Below, in pieces: positions 26,823 to 33,817 of a stretch of 64,000 nt of DNA. Numbering within the stretch: the stretch's first letter is position 1; each line of letters starts with the position of its first letter. The notes beneath the pieces were generated by a model. It made no database searches and was not told the DNA's origin. It saw nothing but the letters and a program-made list of their open reading frames with translations. Source of the DNA: Candidatus Sulfotelmatobacter sp. (GTDB lineage: Bacteria; Vulcanimicrobiota; Vulcanimicrobiia; Vulcanimicrobiales; Vulcanimicrobiaceae); contig DATJRY010000011.1 of assembly GCA_035504415.1 (NCBI GenBank), forward strand, positions 310,001 through 374,000. Reading direction: 5' to 3'. Position numbers and translations under genes: made by a program.

Positions 26823-26840
26823 GTGGCGCGCGAGCGCCAC
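26823..26840. other. Perfect 7-bp inverted repeat between two leftward genes
   Basis: GTGGCGC-gcga-GCGCCAC lies between the epoxide-hydrolase-like stop (26852) and the CARDB-like start (26809). There is no T-run on either side, so it may be a weak attenuator or RNA-processing hairpin rather than a terminator. Confidence 0.35.
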
Positions 26841-26851
26841 GTTCCTGCGGG

Positions 26852-27748
26852 TTACACGGCGTCGCGTTCGCGCAAGTGCGCCAACAGCGCGTCGGCGACG
26901 ACGGCCGGTCGCTCGCGCTGCAGGAAGTGACCGCAATCCGGCACGATCCGCACCTCGTACGGCGCGTCGAACAGGGCCGCGCTGCCGTCGGCGCTGGCCG
27001 GCAAGGTCGCGCCGTCGTCGCGTCCCAACAGCGCCAGGGTCGGGACGGTGACGTGCGGTGCGCCCTCCAGGGCGGCGCGCTCGGCCGCGTAGCGTTCCGC
27101 CCCGGGAACGAAACCCCAGCGCTGGCGATACGACGAGAGGACGATCGGCACGAAGTCGGGGTTGGCGAACGAAACCGCGGTCACGTCGTACTCTTCGCTG
27201 GTCGGATGCCAGCCGGGCGACCAGTGGCCCCACAACGACCGGCAGAACGCGTGCCGGTTCGTGCGCAGCTCCTCCTCGCCGCGCGGGGTCGCGAAGTACC
27301 ACTGGTACCAATACGCGCGGCCCTGATCGACCGAGAGCCGCTGCGCGGCGACGTTCGTTCCGTAGGCGACGGCCAGCGCGGTCAGGCTGCGAAACCGCTC
27401 CGGCGCCAGCACCGCGGCGGCGTAGCCGGCGCGCGCACCCCAGTCGTGGCCGACGTAGTCGAACTGCTCGAACTCCAGCGCATCGGCCAGCGCGAGCACG
27501 TCGGCGGCCAGCGCCGCGATCTCGCCGGTTCGCGCCGCACCCTCGGCCAGCGTCGTCGGACCGAAGCCGCGCACCCACGGCGCGATGGTGCGAAACCCGG
27601 CGTCGACGAGCGGCGGGACGAGCGCGTCCCAGGTGCGCGCGTCGTCCGGGAAGCCGTGCACGAGCAGCAGCGGACGGCCCTCGCGCGGTCCGTGCTCGAG
27701 ATATGCGATCCGTGCGTCGCGCGTCGTGACGAAAGCCGCTTCACCCAC
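26852..27748 (-). CDS. Alpha/beta-hydrolase of the epoxide hydrolase / haloacid dehalogenase-like group
   Basis: 298 residues from a GTG start. The oxyanion-hole motif HGFPD is at about residues 31-35. The nucleophile elbow is GHDWGA (about 100-105) with Asp rather than Ser, which puts it in the epoxide hydrolase/fluoroacetate dehalogenase branch. The histidine is in DCGHFLQRERP near the C terminus, and a cap domain of about 60 residues carries YWYQWYF. Such enzymes form an ester intermediate on Asp, then hydrolyse it. Substrate is not known. Same strand as the CARDB-like and mannosidase genes, 42 bases upstream, so a shared transcript is possible. Confidence 0.88.
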   Translation of the reverse strand: MGEAAFVTTRDARIAYLEHGPREGRPLLLVHGFPDDARTWDALVPPLVDAGFRTIAPWVRGFGPTTLAEGAARTGEIAALAADVLALADALEFEQFDYVGHDWGARAGYAAAVLAPERFRSLTALAVAYGTNVAAQRLSVDQGRAYWYQWYFATPRGEEELRTNRHAFCRSLWGHWSPGWHPTSEEYDVTAVSFANPDFVPIVLSSYRQRWGFVPGAERYAAERAALEGAPHVTVPTLALLGRDDGATLPASADGSAALFDAPYEVRIVPDCGHFLQRERPAVVADALLAHLRERDAV

Positions 27749-27844
27749 CCGCGCGGGCTTCGGCAGCCCCGGCCCCGCCCCTAGCGTGCAAGTTCCGTAG
27801 AACTACGGACGTGGCGCAGCGCACGCCCGAGCTATCGTCGGCGC

Positions 27845-28276
27845 ATGACATACGCACTCATCGCCGCGACGATCGTCCTGCACGCGTGCATCTGCCTGCT
27901 GGCGGCGGACTTCTTGGCCGGCGTCGTCCACTGGGCGGAAGACACCTGGCTGCGTCCCGGCATCTCTCCGCTGCTCGACAAGTGGGTCGTCCTGCCGAAC
28001 CTCGAGCACCATCAGCGCCCCGGCGGGATCCATTACTGGGGACACTGCGGCACCCCCCCGCGCGCGATCGCGCTGCTGCAGCGGCTAGGCGTGTTGCAGC
28101 CGGCCGCGCACCACGCGCTGCATCACAAGCGCCCGTACGGCGTGCGCTACTGCACGACGACGACGTTCCTGAATCCGGTGCTCGACCGGATCGGCTTCTG
28201 GCGCGGGCTGGAACGAATCGCCGAGCGCTGCGGGGCGCGCGTCCACCGCGCCACCCCGGCGCGCGGCGGCTACTGA
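27845..28276 (+). CDS. Miniature TMEM189/CarF-type (plasmanylethanolamine desaturase-like) protein
   Basis: 143 residues, roughly half the size of CarF. It starts with a membrane helix (about 2-24), then ADFLAGVVHWAEDTW, the signature segment of the lipid desaturase family. Clustered histidines follow: LEHHQRP, HYWGH and AAHHALHHKRP, matching the di-iron ligands of this family. The conserved GVRYCTTTTFLNPVLD block ends the core. The usual pair of internal helices between the first and second His clusters is missing. The known family makes the vinyl-ether bond of plasmalogens. A 97-base gap separates it divergently from the hydrolase gene. The compact size means activity is uncertain. Confidence 0.7.
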   Translation: MTYALIAATIVLHACICLLAADFLAGVVHWAEDTWLRPGISPLLDKWVVLPNLEHHQRPGGIHYWGHCGTPPRAIALLQRLGVLQPAAHHALHHKRPYGVRYCTTTTFLNPVLDRIGFWRGLERIAERCGARVHRATPARGGY

Positions 28277-28844
28277 ACGGCGATGATGCCGAGCGCGATC
28301 GCCCGGGCCACCGCGCGGGCGCGCGAGTTGACGCCGAGCTTCCCGGTCACCCGCGCGACGTGCGTTTCGACCGTGCGCGGCGAGATGATCAGACGCTGCG
28401 CGATCTCGCCGTTGCTCAGACCGGTCGCCAAGAGGGTAAGGATCTCGTGCTCGCGCGCGGTCAGCGGCTCGACCGGCGCCTTGGCCGACGGCGCGAGGGC
28501 CGGCGAGGCGCCGGTCGCGCGCCGGGCGAGGAGCAGCTCGACGCTCGGCGCGTGCCCGTGGTCGCGCACGCGATCGGCGAACGGAACATCGCCGAAGCGG
28601 CGCGCCAGCAGGCCGGCAAACGGACCGCTTGCCACGCGCGTGCGCCCCGGCGTGCCTGCGCCGCGCTCGGCGCGCCGGCTTGCGCCAACGCGAGCGCGCT
28701 GCGCCCGCTCTCGGGGCGCACCAGCCACAGCCGCGCCAGCAACGGCGCGACGAACGCGTCGGCCTCCCACGGTTCGGCGTCGTACCAGACGACGTGCGGC
28801 TCGTCGGCCAGCGCGGCGAGCAGCGCCCGCGCTGCGACGGCCAC
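28270..28844 (-). pseudogene. LuxR-type response regulator-like gene split by a frameshift
   Basis: Two frames on the minus strand make one plausible protein. The first starts at 28844 (MAVAARALLAALADEPHVVW) and runs sensibly to about 28650. The second carries the rest to 28270, including a C-terminal LuxR/GerE helix-turn-helix (LTAREHEILTLLATGLSNGE, then RTVETHVARV). The switch lies near 28640-28680, at or near a run of four G. Restoring one base would give about 190 residues. There is no receiver domain with a phosphorylatable Asp. It is last in the leftward tcu operon, 7 bases after the MBL-cupin gene. It may be a true mutation or a sequencing error. Confidence 0.62.
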
Positions 28845-28851
28845 GGAGCGA

Positions 28852-29934
28852 TCAGCTCTCGCGGTCCCAGTAGTCGAGCGCCGGGCTCGCGCGCACGATC
28901 GTGTCGCCGACCTCGATCAGCACCTTGTCGGAGTCGGGATAGAAGCAGACGTCGGTGTCGTAGGCGTAGCGCGCGATCATCAGGACCTCGACCTCGTCCT
29001 GCGTGTCGTTCCAGAGCCGGTGCGCGCCGGCGGGACCGACCGGAAACGCGACCAGATCGCCTTCGCGCAGCGCGAACGTTCCCTGCGGCATGCGCAGCGT
29101 CGGCGCTCCGCGCAGCACCAGCAGCAGCTCCTCTTCGCGCGCGTGCCAGTGCGTCGGGCACAGGTGGACGCCGGGCGGCAGCCGGTACGCCGCCGTGCCG
29201 AGCTCCATCCCGCCGAGCAGATAGCCGACCTCGGCCGTCCACGCGCCGCGGAACGCCGGCGGCGCGTCGAGACCCTGGAAGAAGCGCAGCTCGTCGAGGT
29301 TGACGCGGAAGGTGGCGACCCCGTCGCGCGCGGCGAACATCGCGTTGAGCGCGGCGTACGCGTTGCCGAAGATGCACGCGCCGTCGCCGACCAGCAAGTG
29401 ATCGGGCTTGACCGCGCGCAGTCGGCGCAGCGCGAGCAGCGCGCGCGCCGGATCGGCGAGCTTCGCGTCGGGCATCAGCGTCAGCGCACCCGCCGGCGTC
29501 CCCCAGATCGCGTCACCGACGATCACGGCCTTGCGCGCGCGGTCGAACAGCGCGACCTCGCCGGGCGTCTTGAGTCCTTCGAAGCCCAGCACGCGCCAGC
29601 CGTGCACGAGGTCTTCCGGTTGCAACGTCGCGTCGGGCGCGCGCGTCAGCTCGGCCGCGTCGAGCGCGGGCGCGAGGACGCGCGCACCGGTCGCCGCGGC
29701 GACGGCCGCGCTGCCGCGCTCGTGGTCGCGGTTGGTCACGATCACCGCCGCGACGCCGCGCTCGCGCAGCTCGGCCAGCAGCGCGTCGTCGGGCGCGATC
29801 GGATCGACGACCAGATTTCCCTCGCGCGTCTCGACGAAGAAACCGTTGAAGTCCAGGTTGCGGTCGGGCTGCCACGCCGACCACGACCAGATCCCGGGGA
29901 CGACCGTCTGGCGCATGCCGGAGACTTCCGACAC
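28852..29934 (-). CDS. Metallo-beta-lactamase-like fold fused to a cupin
   Basis: 360 residues. The N-terminal part (about 10-205) follows the MBL fold: DFNGFFVETREGNLVVDPIA, then VIVTNRDHERGSAAV in place of the metal-binding HxHxDH. Only Asp-His is kept, so two metal ligands are lost and catalysis by that domain is doubtful. The C-terminal part (about 240-345) is a cupin with CPTHWHAREEELLLVLRG, the first metal-binding motif, and ahead of VGPAGAHRLWN. No signal peptide is present. It follows the selenocysteine-candidate DsbA gene by 47 bases on the same strand. The cupin probably holds the active metal. Confidence 0.7.
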   Translation of the reverse strand: MSEVSGMRQTVVPGIWSWSAWQPDRNLDFNGFFVETREGNLVVDPIAPDDALLAELRERGVAAVIVTNRDHERGSAAVAAATGARVLAPALDAAELTRAPDATLQPEDLVHGWRVLGFEGLKTPGEVALFDRARKAVIVGDAIWGTPAGALTLMPDAKLADPARALLALRRLRAVKPDHLLVGDGACIFGNAYAALNAMFAARDGVATFRVNLDELRFFQGLDAPPAFRGAWTAEVGYLLGGMELGTAAYRLPPGVHLCPTHWHAREEELLLVLRGAPTLRMPQGTFALREGDLVAFPVGPAGAHRLWNDTQDEVEVLMIARYAYDTDVCFYPDSDKVLIEVGDTIVRASPALDYWDRES

Positions 29935-29981
29935 GAACCGTCCCGCTCCTCATCGCCGCCCGCTCCGCGCGGGCCGTGCGA

Positions 29982-30596
29982 TCAGGACAAGGCCCGCACG
30001 ATCTGCTCCGGCTCCATCATGCCGCTGATCGCGCGGCGGTTCGGCCAGCCGTAGGCCGGGACACCCTGCACGCCGGCCGCATGCGACGCCGCGATCGACG
30101 CGTTCACCGCCGGCGCGAAGGCGTGGCGCTGCCAGGCGGATTCGACGTCGGCCCGCGAGATGCCGAACGGCGCCGCTTGCGTCGCGATGATGTCCGGATC
30201 GGCGATGTTCGCCCCGTCGGCGAAGAACGCGCGCGACACAGCGTGATGAAAGGTCGCCGCCGCGTCGTCGCCGGCACGCGAGCGGACCAGCTCCATCGTC
30301 TCGAGCGCGAGCCGCGAGTTGGCGTTGCGCCGCGGCGGATCGATCGGCAGGCCCACGTGCCGCGCGAGCTCGGTCAGCCGGGCGCGAATCGCCGGCCACT
30401 GGGCGTCCGAGAACGGCTTGTCAGCGCCGCTCGGCGGCACCTCGGGATGGAGCTCGAACGGCAGCCAGCGCGTGCGGACGCCCATTTCCTTCGCCGCCTG
30501 CTCGATCCAGACCGAACCGAGATAGCAGAACGGTCAAACGACGTCCGACCAGACCAGCAGGACGCGCTCGTCGGCGTGCGGCTGTGCGGTGCTCAC
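29982..30596 (-). CDS. DsbA/FrnE-like oxidoreductase with in-frame TGA at the active site, candidate selenoprotein (UPFC)
   Basis: Read from the GTG at 30596 the protein is 204 residues, if TGA at 30536-30534 is decoded as selenocysteine. The segment is SDVV-U-PFCYLGSVW, matching the CPFC/CPWC redox motif of the FrnE-type DsbA family with U at the first cysteine. The rest fits FrnE: WLPFELHPEVPP, and GVQGVPAYGW with the cis-proline. The GTG overlaps the tcuB stop (GTGA), so this is the natural start. The only in-frame start after the TGA (ATG at 30485) would lose the redox motif. A strong SECIS-like hairpin follows. It would act as a cytoplasmic thiol/selenol disulfide exchanger. Alternative: a broken gene with Cys to stop mutation. 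Confidence 0.72.
30501..30521 (-). promoter_or_regulatory. Candidate bacterial SECIS element
   Basis: In the mRNA, CUCGGUUC (30521-30514) pairs with GGAUCGAG (30508-30501) through eight consecutive pairs, two of them G-U. The loop is GGUCU (30513-30509). The loop begins 20 bases after the UGA, within the distance range known for bacterial SECIS elements. GGUCU also occurs at the tip of the E. coli fdhF element (AGGUCU), as I recall it. No bulged U of the fdhF type is seen. Confidence 0.62.
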
Positions 30597-31708
30597 GTGT
30601 CCGTGTTCGGGCCGTGCGGGGTCGCTTCCCGTTCGGCGGCGTGCTTGACCAGCGCGATCGAACGATACATCGCGTGCACCAGCTTCCCGTACGGCGCGGT
30701 CGTGAACAGCCCGACGATCGTGCCCAGGTGCACGATCAAGAGCGTTCCCATCGCCGGCGTCGTGCGCAGCGCGAGCAGCGCCAGGCCGCTGAGCGCGGCC
30801 AGCTCCAGCAGGACGAGGAACGCGTCGTCGAGCGCGAGCTGCCGCGCCGCCGTCGGGGCGGGATCGCTGCGTCGCTTGACGACGAACAGGCCGGCGGCGC
30901 CGATCGCGAGCGCGATCCCGCCGAGCGCACCGAGCGCGACCGGCGGACTCCACAGCGGATACGGCGGCACGCGGTGCAGGAACTCCTGACCGATTGCCGC
31001 CAGCGTCGTCGCCGCGAAGTTGGCCGTGACGCCCCAGAACACCAGGCCGTGGAAGATCCGCCGGCGGCTCGACCCGCGGCCTTCGTCGTAACAGCCCACG
31101 CCGCCGCCGCGCAAGTACGTCAACGCGAGCGCTTCGCGCAGGGCGGTGCGCAGCGTCGATCCACGAACGAACGGCGCGCCGCCGCCGATGTCGCGCGCGT
31201 ACGCGCGGCCGGCGACCACCAGCGCGAACGCGCCGGCGAGGACGAGCGCGGTTGCGCCGGTGACCATCACCGTATAGGGCAGCACGCGGTAGAACGCGCC
31301 GGGGCCGAGCGCGGGCGTCCAGAGCGCGGTGGCGCCGGACGCGAGCAGCACCGCGCACAGCACGATTGCGATGCCGGCGGCGACGGCGAGGACGGCCGTT
31401 CGGGCCGGACTGCGCAGCAGCGCGCCGAGCACGGCGGGCCTGGCGTAGCGCGCGTAGGTCTGCACGCGCGCCTGCGCCATGATCGCCGGGATGTTGACCG
31501 CGTAGTCGTGCGGCGGCGTGAACATGCAGGCGTCGAAGCACATCCGGCAGTCGTGACACAGACTCGAGAGATAGGCGAGGTCGCCGTCGCCGATCGCCGT
31601 GCGCAGCTGCGCCGCGCCGAACATCGCGCAGAAGCCTTCGCAATAGCGGCAGGCGTTGCAGACCAACAGCTGGCGGTCCAGCTCCGTCGTCAGGTCAAGC
31701 TCGAGCAC
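30593..31708 (-). CDS. tcuB: TcuB-like iron-sulfur/heme membrane protein (tricarballylate utilisation)
   Basis: 371 residues. The N terminus carries two four-cysteine clusters, CNACRYCEGFC and CHDCRMCFDAC, for 4Fe-4S centres. Six to seven membrane helices follow, the first at about 100-125. TcuB re-oxidises the flavin of TcuA by passing electrons to the quinone pool. Start and stop codons overlap those of its neighbours: the first 14 bases overlap tcuA, and the last 4 overlap the candidate selenoprotein. Conserved membrane histidines (RIFHGLVFWG, IVHLGTIVG) fit the family. Confidence 0.9.
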   Translation of the reverse strand: MLELDLTTELDRQLLVCNACRYCEGFCAMFGAAQLRTAIGDGDLAYLSSLCHDCRMCFDACMFTPPHDYAVNIPAIMAQARVQTYARYARPAVLGALLRSPARTAVLAVAAGIAIVLCAVLLASGATALWTPALGPGAFYRVLPYTVMVTGATALVLAGAFALVVAGRAYARDIGGGAPFVRGSTLRTALREALALTYLRGGGVGCYDEGRGSSRRRIFHGLVFWGVTANFAATTLAAIGQEFLHRVPPYPLWSPPVALGALGGIALAIGAAGLFVVKRRSDPAPTAARQLALDDAFLVLLELAALSGLALLALRTTPAMGTLLIVHLGTIVGLFTTAPYGKLVHAMYRSIALVKHAAEREATPHGPNTDT

Positions 31709-33089
31709 GGCGTGCCGCCCCCGTCCCTGCCAGCCGCCCGAACGTCGAGCCGATCGTCAATCCGAAACCGGCCAGATACCCGCGGGTGAGGATGTTGCCG
31801 GCCATGCACTCTCCGGCCGCGAACAGGTTGTCGAACGGCGCGCCGTCCTCGCGCAGCACCTGGGCGGCCGCGTTCACGGCGACGCCGAGATAGGTGAACG
31901 TCACGCCGGGGCGCAGCGGGTAGCCGAAGAACGGCGGCGTGTCGATCGGCTGCGCCCAGTTCGACTTCGGCGGCACCAGGCCGTCGGTCGTGCAACCGTC
32001 GAGCTCGCCCAGGCGCACCGTCCCGCCGGGCCGCACCGCCGCGTTGAATGCGCGCACGGTGTCTTCGAGCGCGTCTGGCGACAGGCCCAGCCGTGTCGCC
32101 AGCGCGGGCAGCGTATCGGCGCGTTCGGGCCGGTAGACCGAGGGGATGAACCCCCGCGCCGTCTTGGCGTCGAAGATCGCGAACGCGGTTTGGCCGGGCA
32201 GCTCGGCAATCAGCTTGCCCCAGATCGCGTAGCGCTTGGGCCACAGGTCCTCGCCTTCGTCGTAAAAGCGCCGCGCCCGCGCGTCGACGGCGATGCCGAA
32301 CGGGATCGCGTCGATGCGGGTCACGATCCCGCCGTCGAAGCGTGGCGCTCGCGCGTCGACCGCGACGGCGTGGAAACCGCGCGGATCGCCGATCGGTTGC
32401 GCACCGATCGCGTACATCGCGCGCAGGGCGACGCCGGTGTTGTGCGGCGTACCGCGGATCGTGAAGCGCGACGCCGCCTCGCCCCAGTACTCGGCCAGCC
32501 ATGCGACGTCGGCCTCGAAGCCGCCGGCCGCCACGACCACCGCGGCCGCCGCGACGCGTGCTTCACGTCCCTCACGCTCGTAGACGACGTCGGTGACGCG
32601 CAGATCGTCCGCCGTCAGCGCGCGCACGGTCGCCTCGTACGCGACCTCCACGCCCAGTCGCAGCGCGGTATCGTAATAGGTGTTGACGAGCTGTTTGCCG
32701 CCTCCTAAAAAGAAACCGTTGGTGCGGTCGAGATGCAGCGCGCCGGTGAGGGGCCGCTGCCACCGGATGCCCTGCTCGGCCATCCACGCGGCCAGCGTGG
32801 TCGACTCGCCGATCGTCAGCCGCGCCAGCGTCTCGTTCGTCTCGCCGCCGGTGACGCGCAGCAGGTCGTCGAACAGCTCGGCTTCGGGATACGCGCCGGT
32901 CGCCGCGGCGTTCGGCGCGGCGTGCGCGAAACGCACGTCGCGCGTATGCCGGGTGTTCCCGCCGCGCAGCCGCATCGGCGCACGCTCGAGCAGCAGCACG
33001 CGCGCGCCGGCGCGCCGGGCGGTGATCGCCGCGCACAGGGCCGCGTTTCCGCCCCCGCAGACCACGACGTCGAATTCGCCCGAAGACAT
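31695..33089 (-). CDS. tcuA: FAD-dependent tricarballylate dehydrogenase-like flavoprotein
   Basis: 464 residues, the normal TcuA length. The ATG at 33089 is chosen because it opens the Rossmann-type FAD motif CGGGNAALCAAI. The fumarate-reductase-type flavoprotein fold continues through GGETNETLARLTIGESTTLAAW and the C-terminal GGEC-like AAGECMAGNILTRGYLAGFG. The characterised TcuA converts tricarballylate to cis-aconitate; the actual substrate here is not shown. No TcuC transporter gene is next to it. Divergent from a GntR regulator across 51 bases with an operator-like site. Confidence 0.9.
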   Translation of the reverse strand: MSSGEFDVVVCGGGNAALCAAITARRAGARVLLLERAPMRLRGGNTRHTRDVRFAHAAPNAAATGAYPEAELFDDLLRVTGGETNETLARLTIGESTTLAAWMAEQGIRWQRPLTGALHLDRTNGFFLGGGKQLVNTYYDTALRLGVEVAYEATVRALTADDLRVTDVVYEREGREARVAAAAVVVAAGGFEADVAWLAEYWGEAASRFTIRGTPHNTGVALRAMYAIGAQPIGDPRGFHAVAVDARAPRFDGGIVTRIDAIPFGIAVDARARRFYDEGEDLWPKRYAIWGKLIAELPGQTAFAIFDAKTARGFIPSVYRPERADTLPALATRLGLSPDALEDTVRAFNAAVRPGGTVRLGELDGCTTDGLVPPKSNWAQPIDTPPFFGYPLRPGVTFTYLGVAVNAAAQVLREDGAPFDNLFAAGECMAGNILTRGYLAGFGLTIGSTFGRLAGTGAARRARA

Positions 33090-33102
33090 TTCTGTCGGCC
33101 GG

Positions 33103-33115
33103 ATTGTAGGACAAT
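33103..33115. promoter_or_regulatory. GntR/FadR-type operator between tcuA and its regulator
   Basis: ATTGT-AGG-ACAAT is a perfect inverted repeat with a 3-base spacer. It matches the T-N-G-T-N3-A-C-N-A form used by FadR-type GntR proteins. It is placed midway between the two divergent genes (start codons 33089 and 33141), so the GntR protein probably controls both. Confidence 0.68.
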
Positions 33116-33140
33116 AATGTTGCCAGGTCAATACAGGATC

Positions 33141-33812
33141 ATGAAGACCGAGGCGGCTTCGTCGCGCGCGGATCGCGACGCGACCCATCGGCTGCGCGAA
33201 GCCATCACCGCCGGGCGCTTTCAGCCCAACGAGCGGCTGATCGAAAAAGACTTGGTCGAATGGCTCGGCACCAGCCGGGGCAGCGTGCGCGTGGTGCTGG
33301 CGCGGCTCGAGCAAGAAGGGCTGGTCGTGCGCGAGCACAACCGCGGCGCGCGTGTGCGGCTGGTCTCCGAGCACGACGCGGTCGAGATCGTCGAGGCGCG
33401 CTGCGCGCTCGAGGCGCTGGTCGCGCGGCACGCCGCGGTCAACGCGAGCGACGCCGACGTCGCGCAGCTGCGCACGATCATGCGCGATCTCGAGGAGCTG
33501 CGCCGGCAGGGCGATCTGCTGGCCTACGCCGACCGCAACCGTGACCTCCACGCGACGATCATCCGCATGTCGCGCCACCACACCGCCGCCGCGCTGCTGA
33601 CGATGCTCAAGTCACAGAGCGTCTCGTTTCAGTACCGCTCGATCTTGCAGCCGGGCCGCGCGGACCGCTCGATCCACGAGCACGAGTCGCTGGTCGAGGC
33701 GATCGCCGCACGCGATCCCGACCGCGCTGAGGCCGCGATGCGCGACCACCTGGGCGCGGCCGTCGCCGCGCTGCGCGCCTCGATCGCGTCGGGCCGCAAC
33801 GCGCGCGGCTGA
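33141..33812 (+). CDS. GntR-family (FadR/FCD type) transcriptional regulator
   Basis: 223 residues from the ATG at 33141; an ATG at 33117 is possible and would add eight residues, but it lies directly against the operator. The winged helix occupies about 15-75 (ERLIEKDLVEWLGTSRGSVRVVLARLEQEGLV). The helical FCD ligand domain follows, with metal-binding candidates in NRDLHATIIRMSRH and SIHEHESLVEAI, which would bind a carboxylate ligand. Most relatives repress catabolic genes until the substrate appears. Its place, divergent from the tcu operon with an operator-like palindrome between, points to local control. Confidence 0.88.
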   Translation: MKTEAASSRADRDATHRLREAITAGRFQPNERLIEKDLVEWLGTSRGSVRVVLARLEQEGLVVREHNRGARVRLVSEHDAVEIVEARCALEALVARHAAVNASDADVAQLRTIMRDLEELRRQGDLLAYADRNRDLHATIIRMSRHHTAAALLTMLKSQSVSFQYRSILQPGRADRSIHEHESLVEAIAARDPDRAEAAMRDHLGAAVAALRASIASGRNARG

Positions 33813-33817
33813 TCCGC

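Noticed and set aside
30486-30596. Plain nonsense mutation or start at the ATG 30485 for the DsbA gene
   Set aside because: The short version loses the redox motif. The sequence before the TGA is in frame, encodes the family strand and is coupled to tcuB. The mutation option is kept as the alternative.
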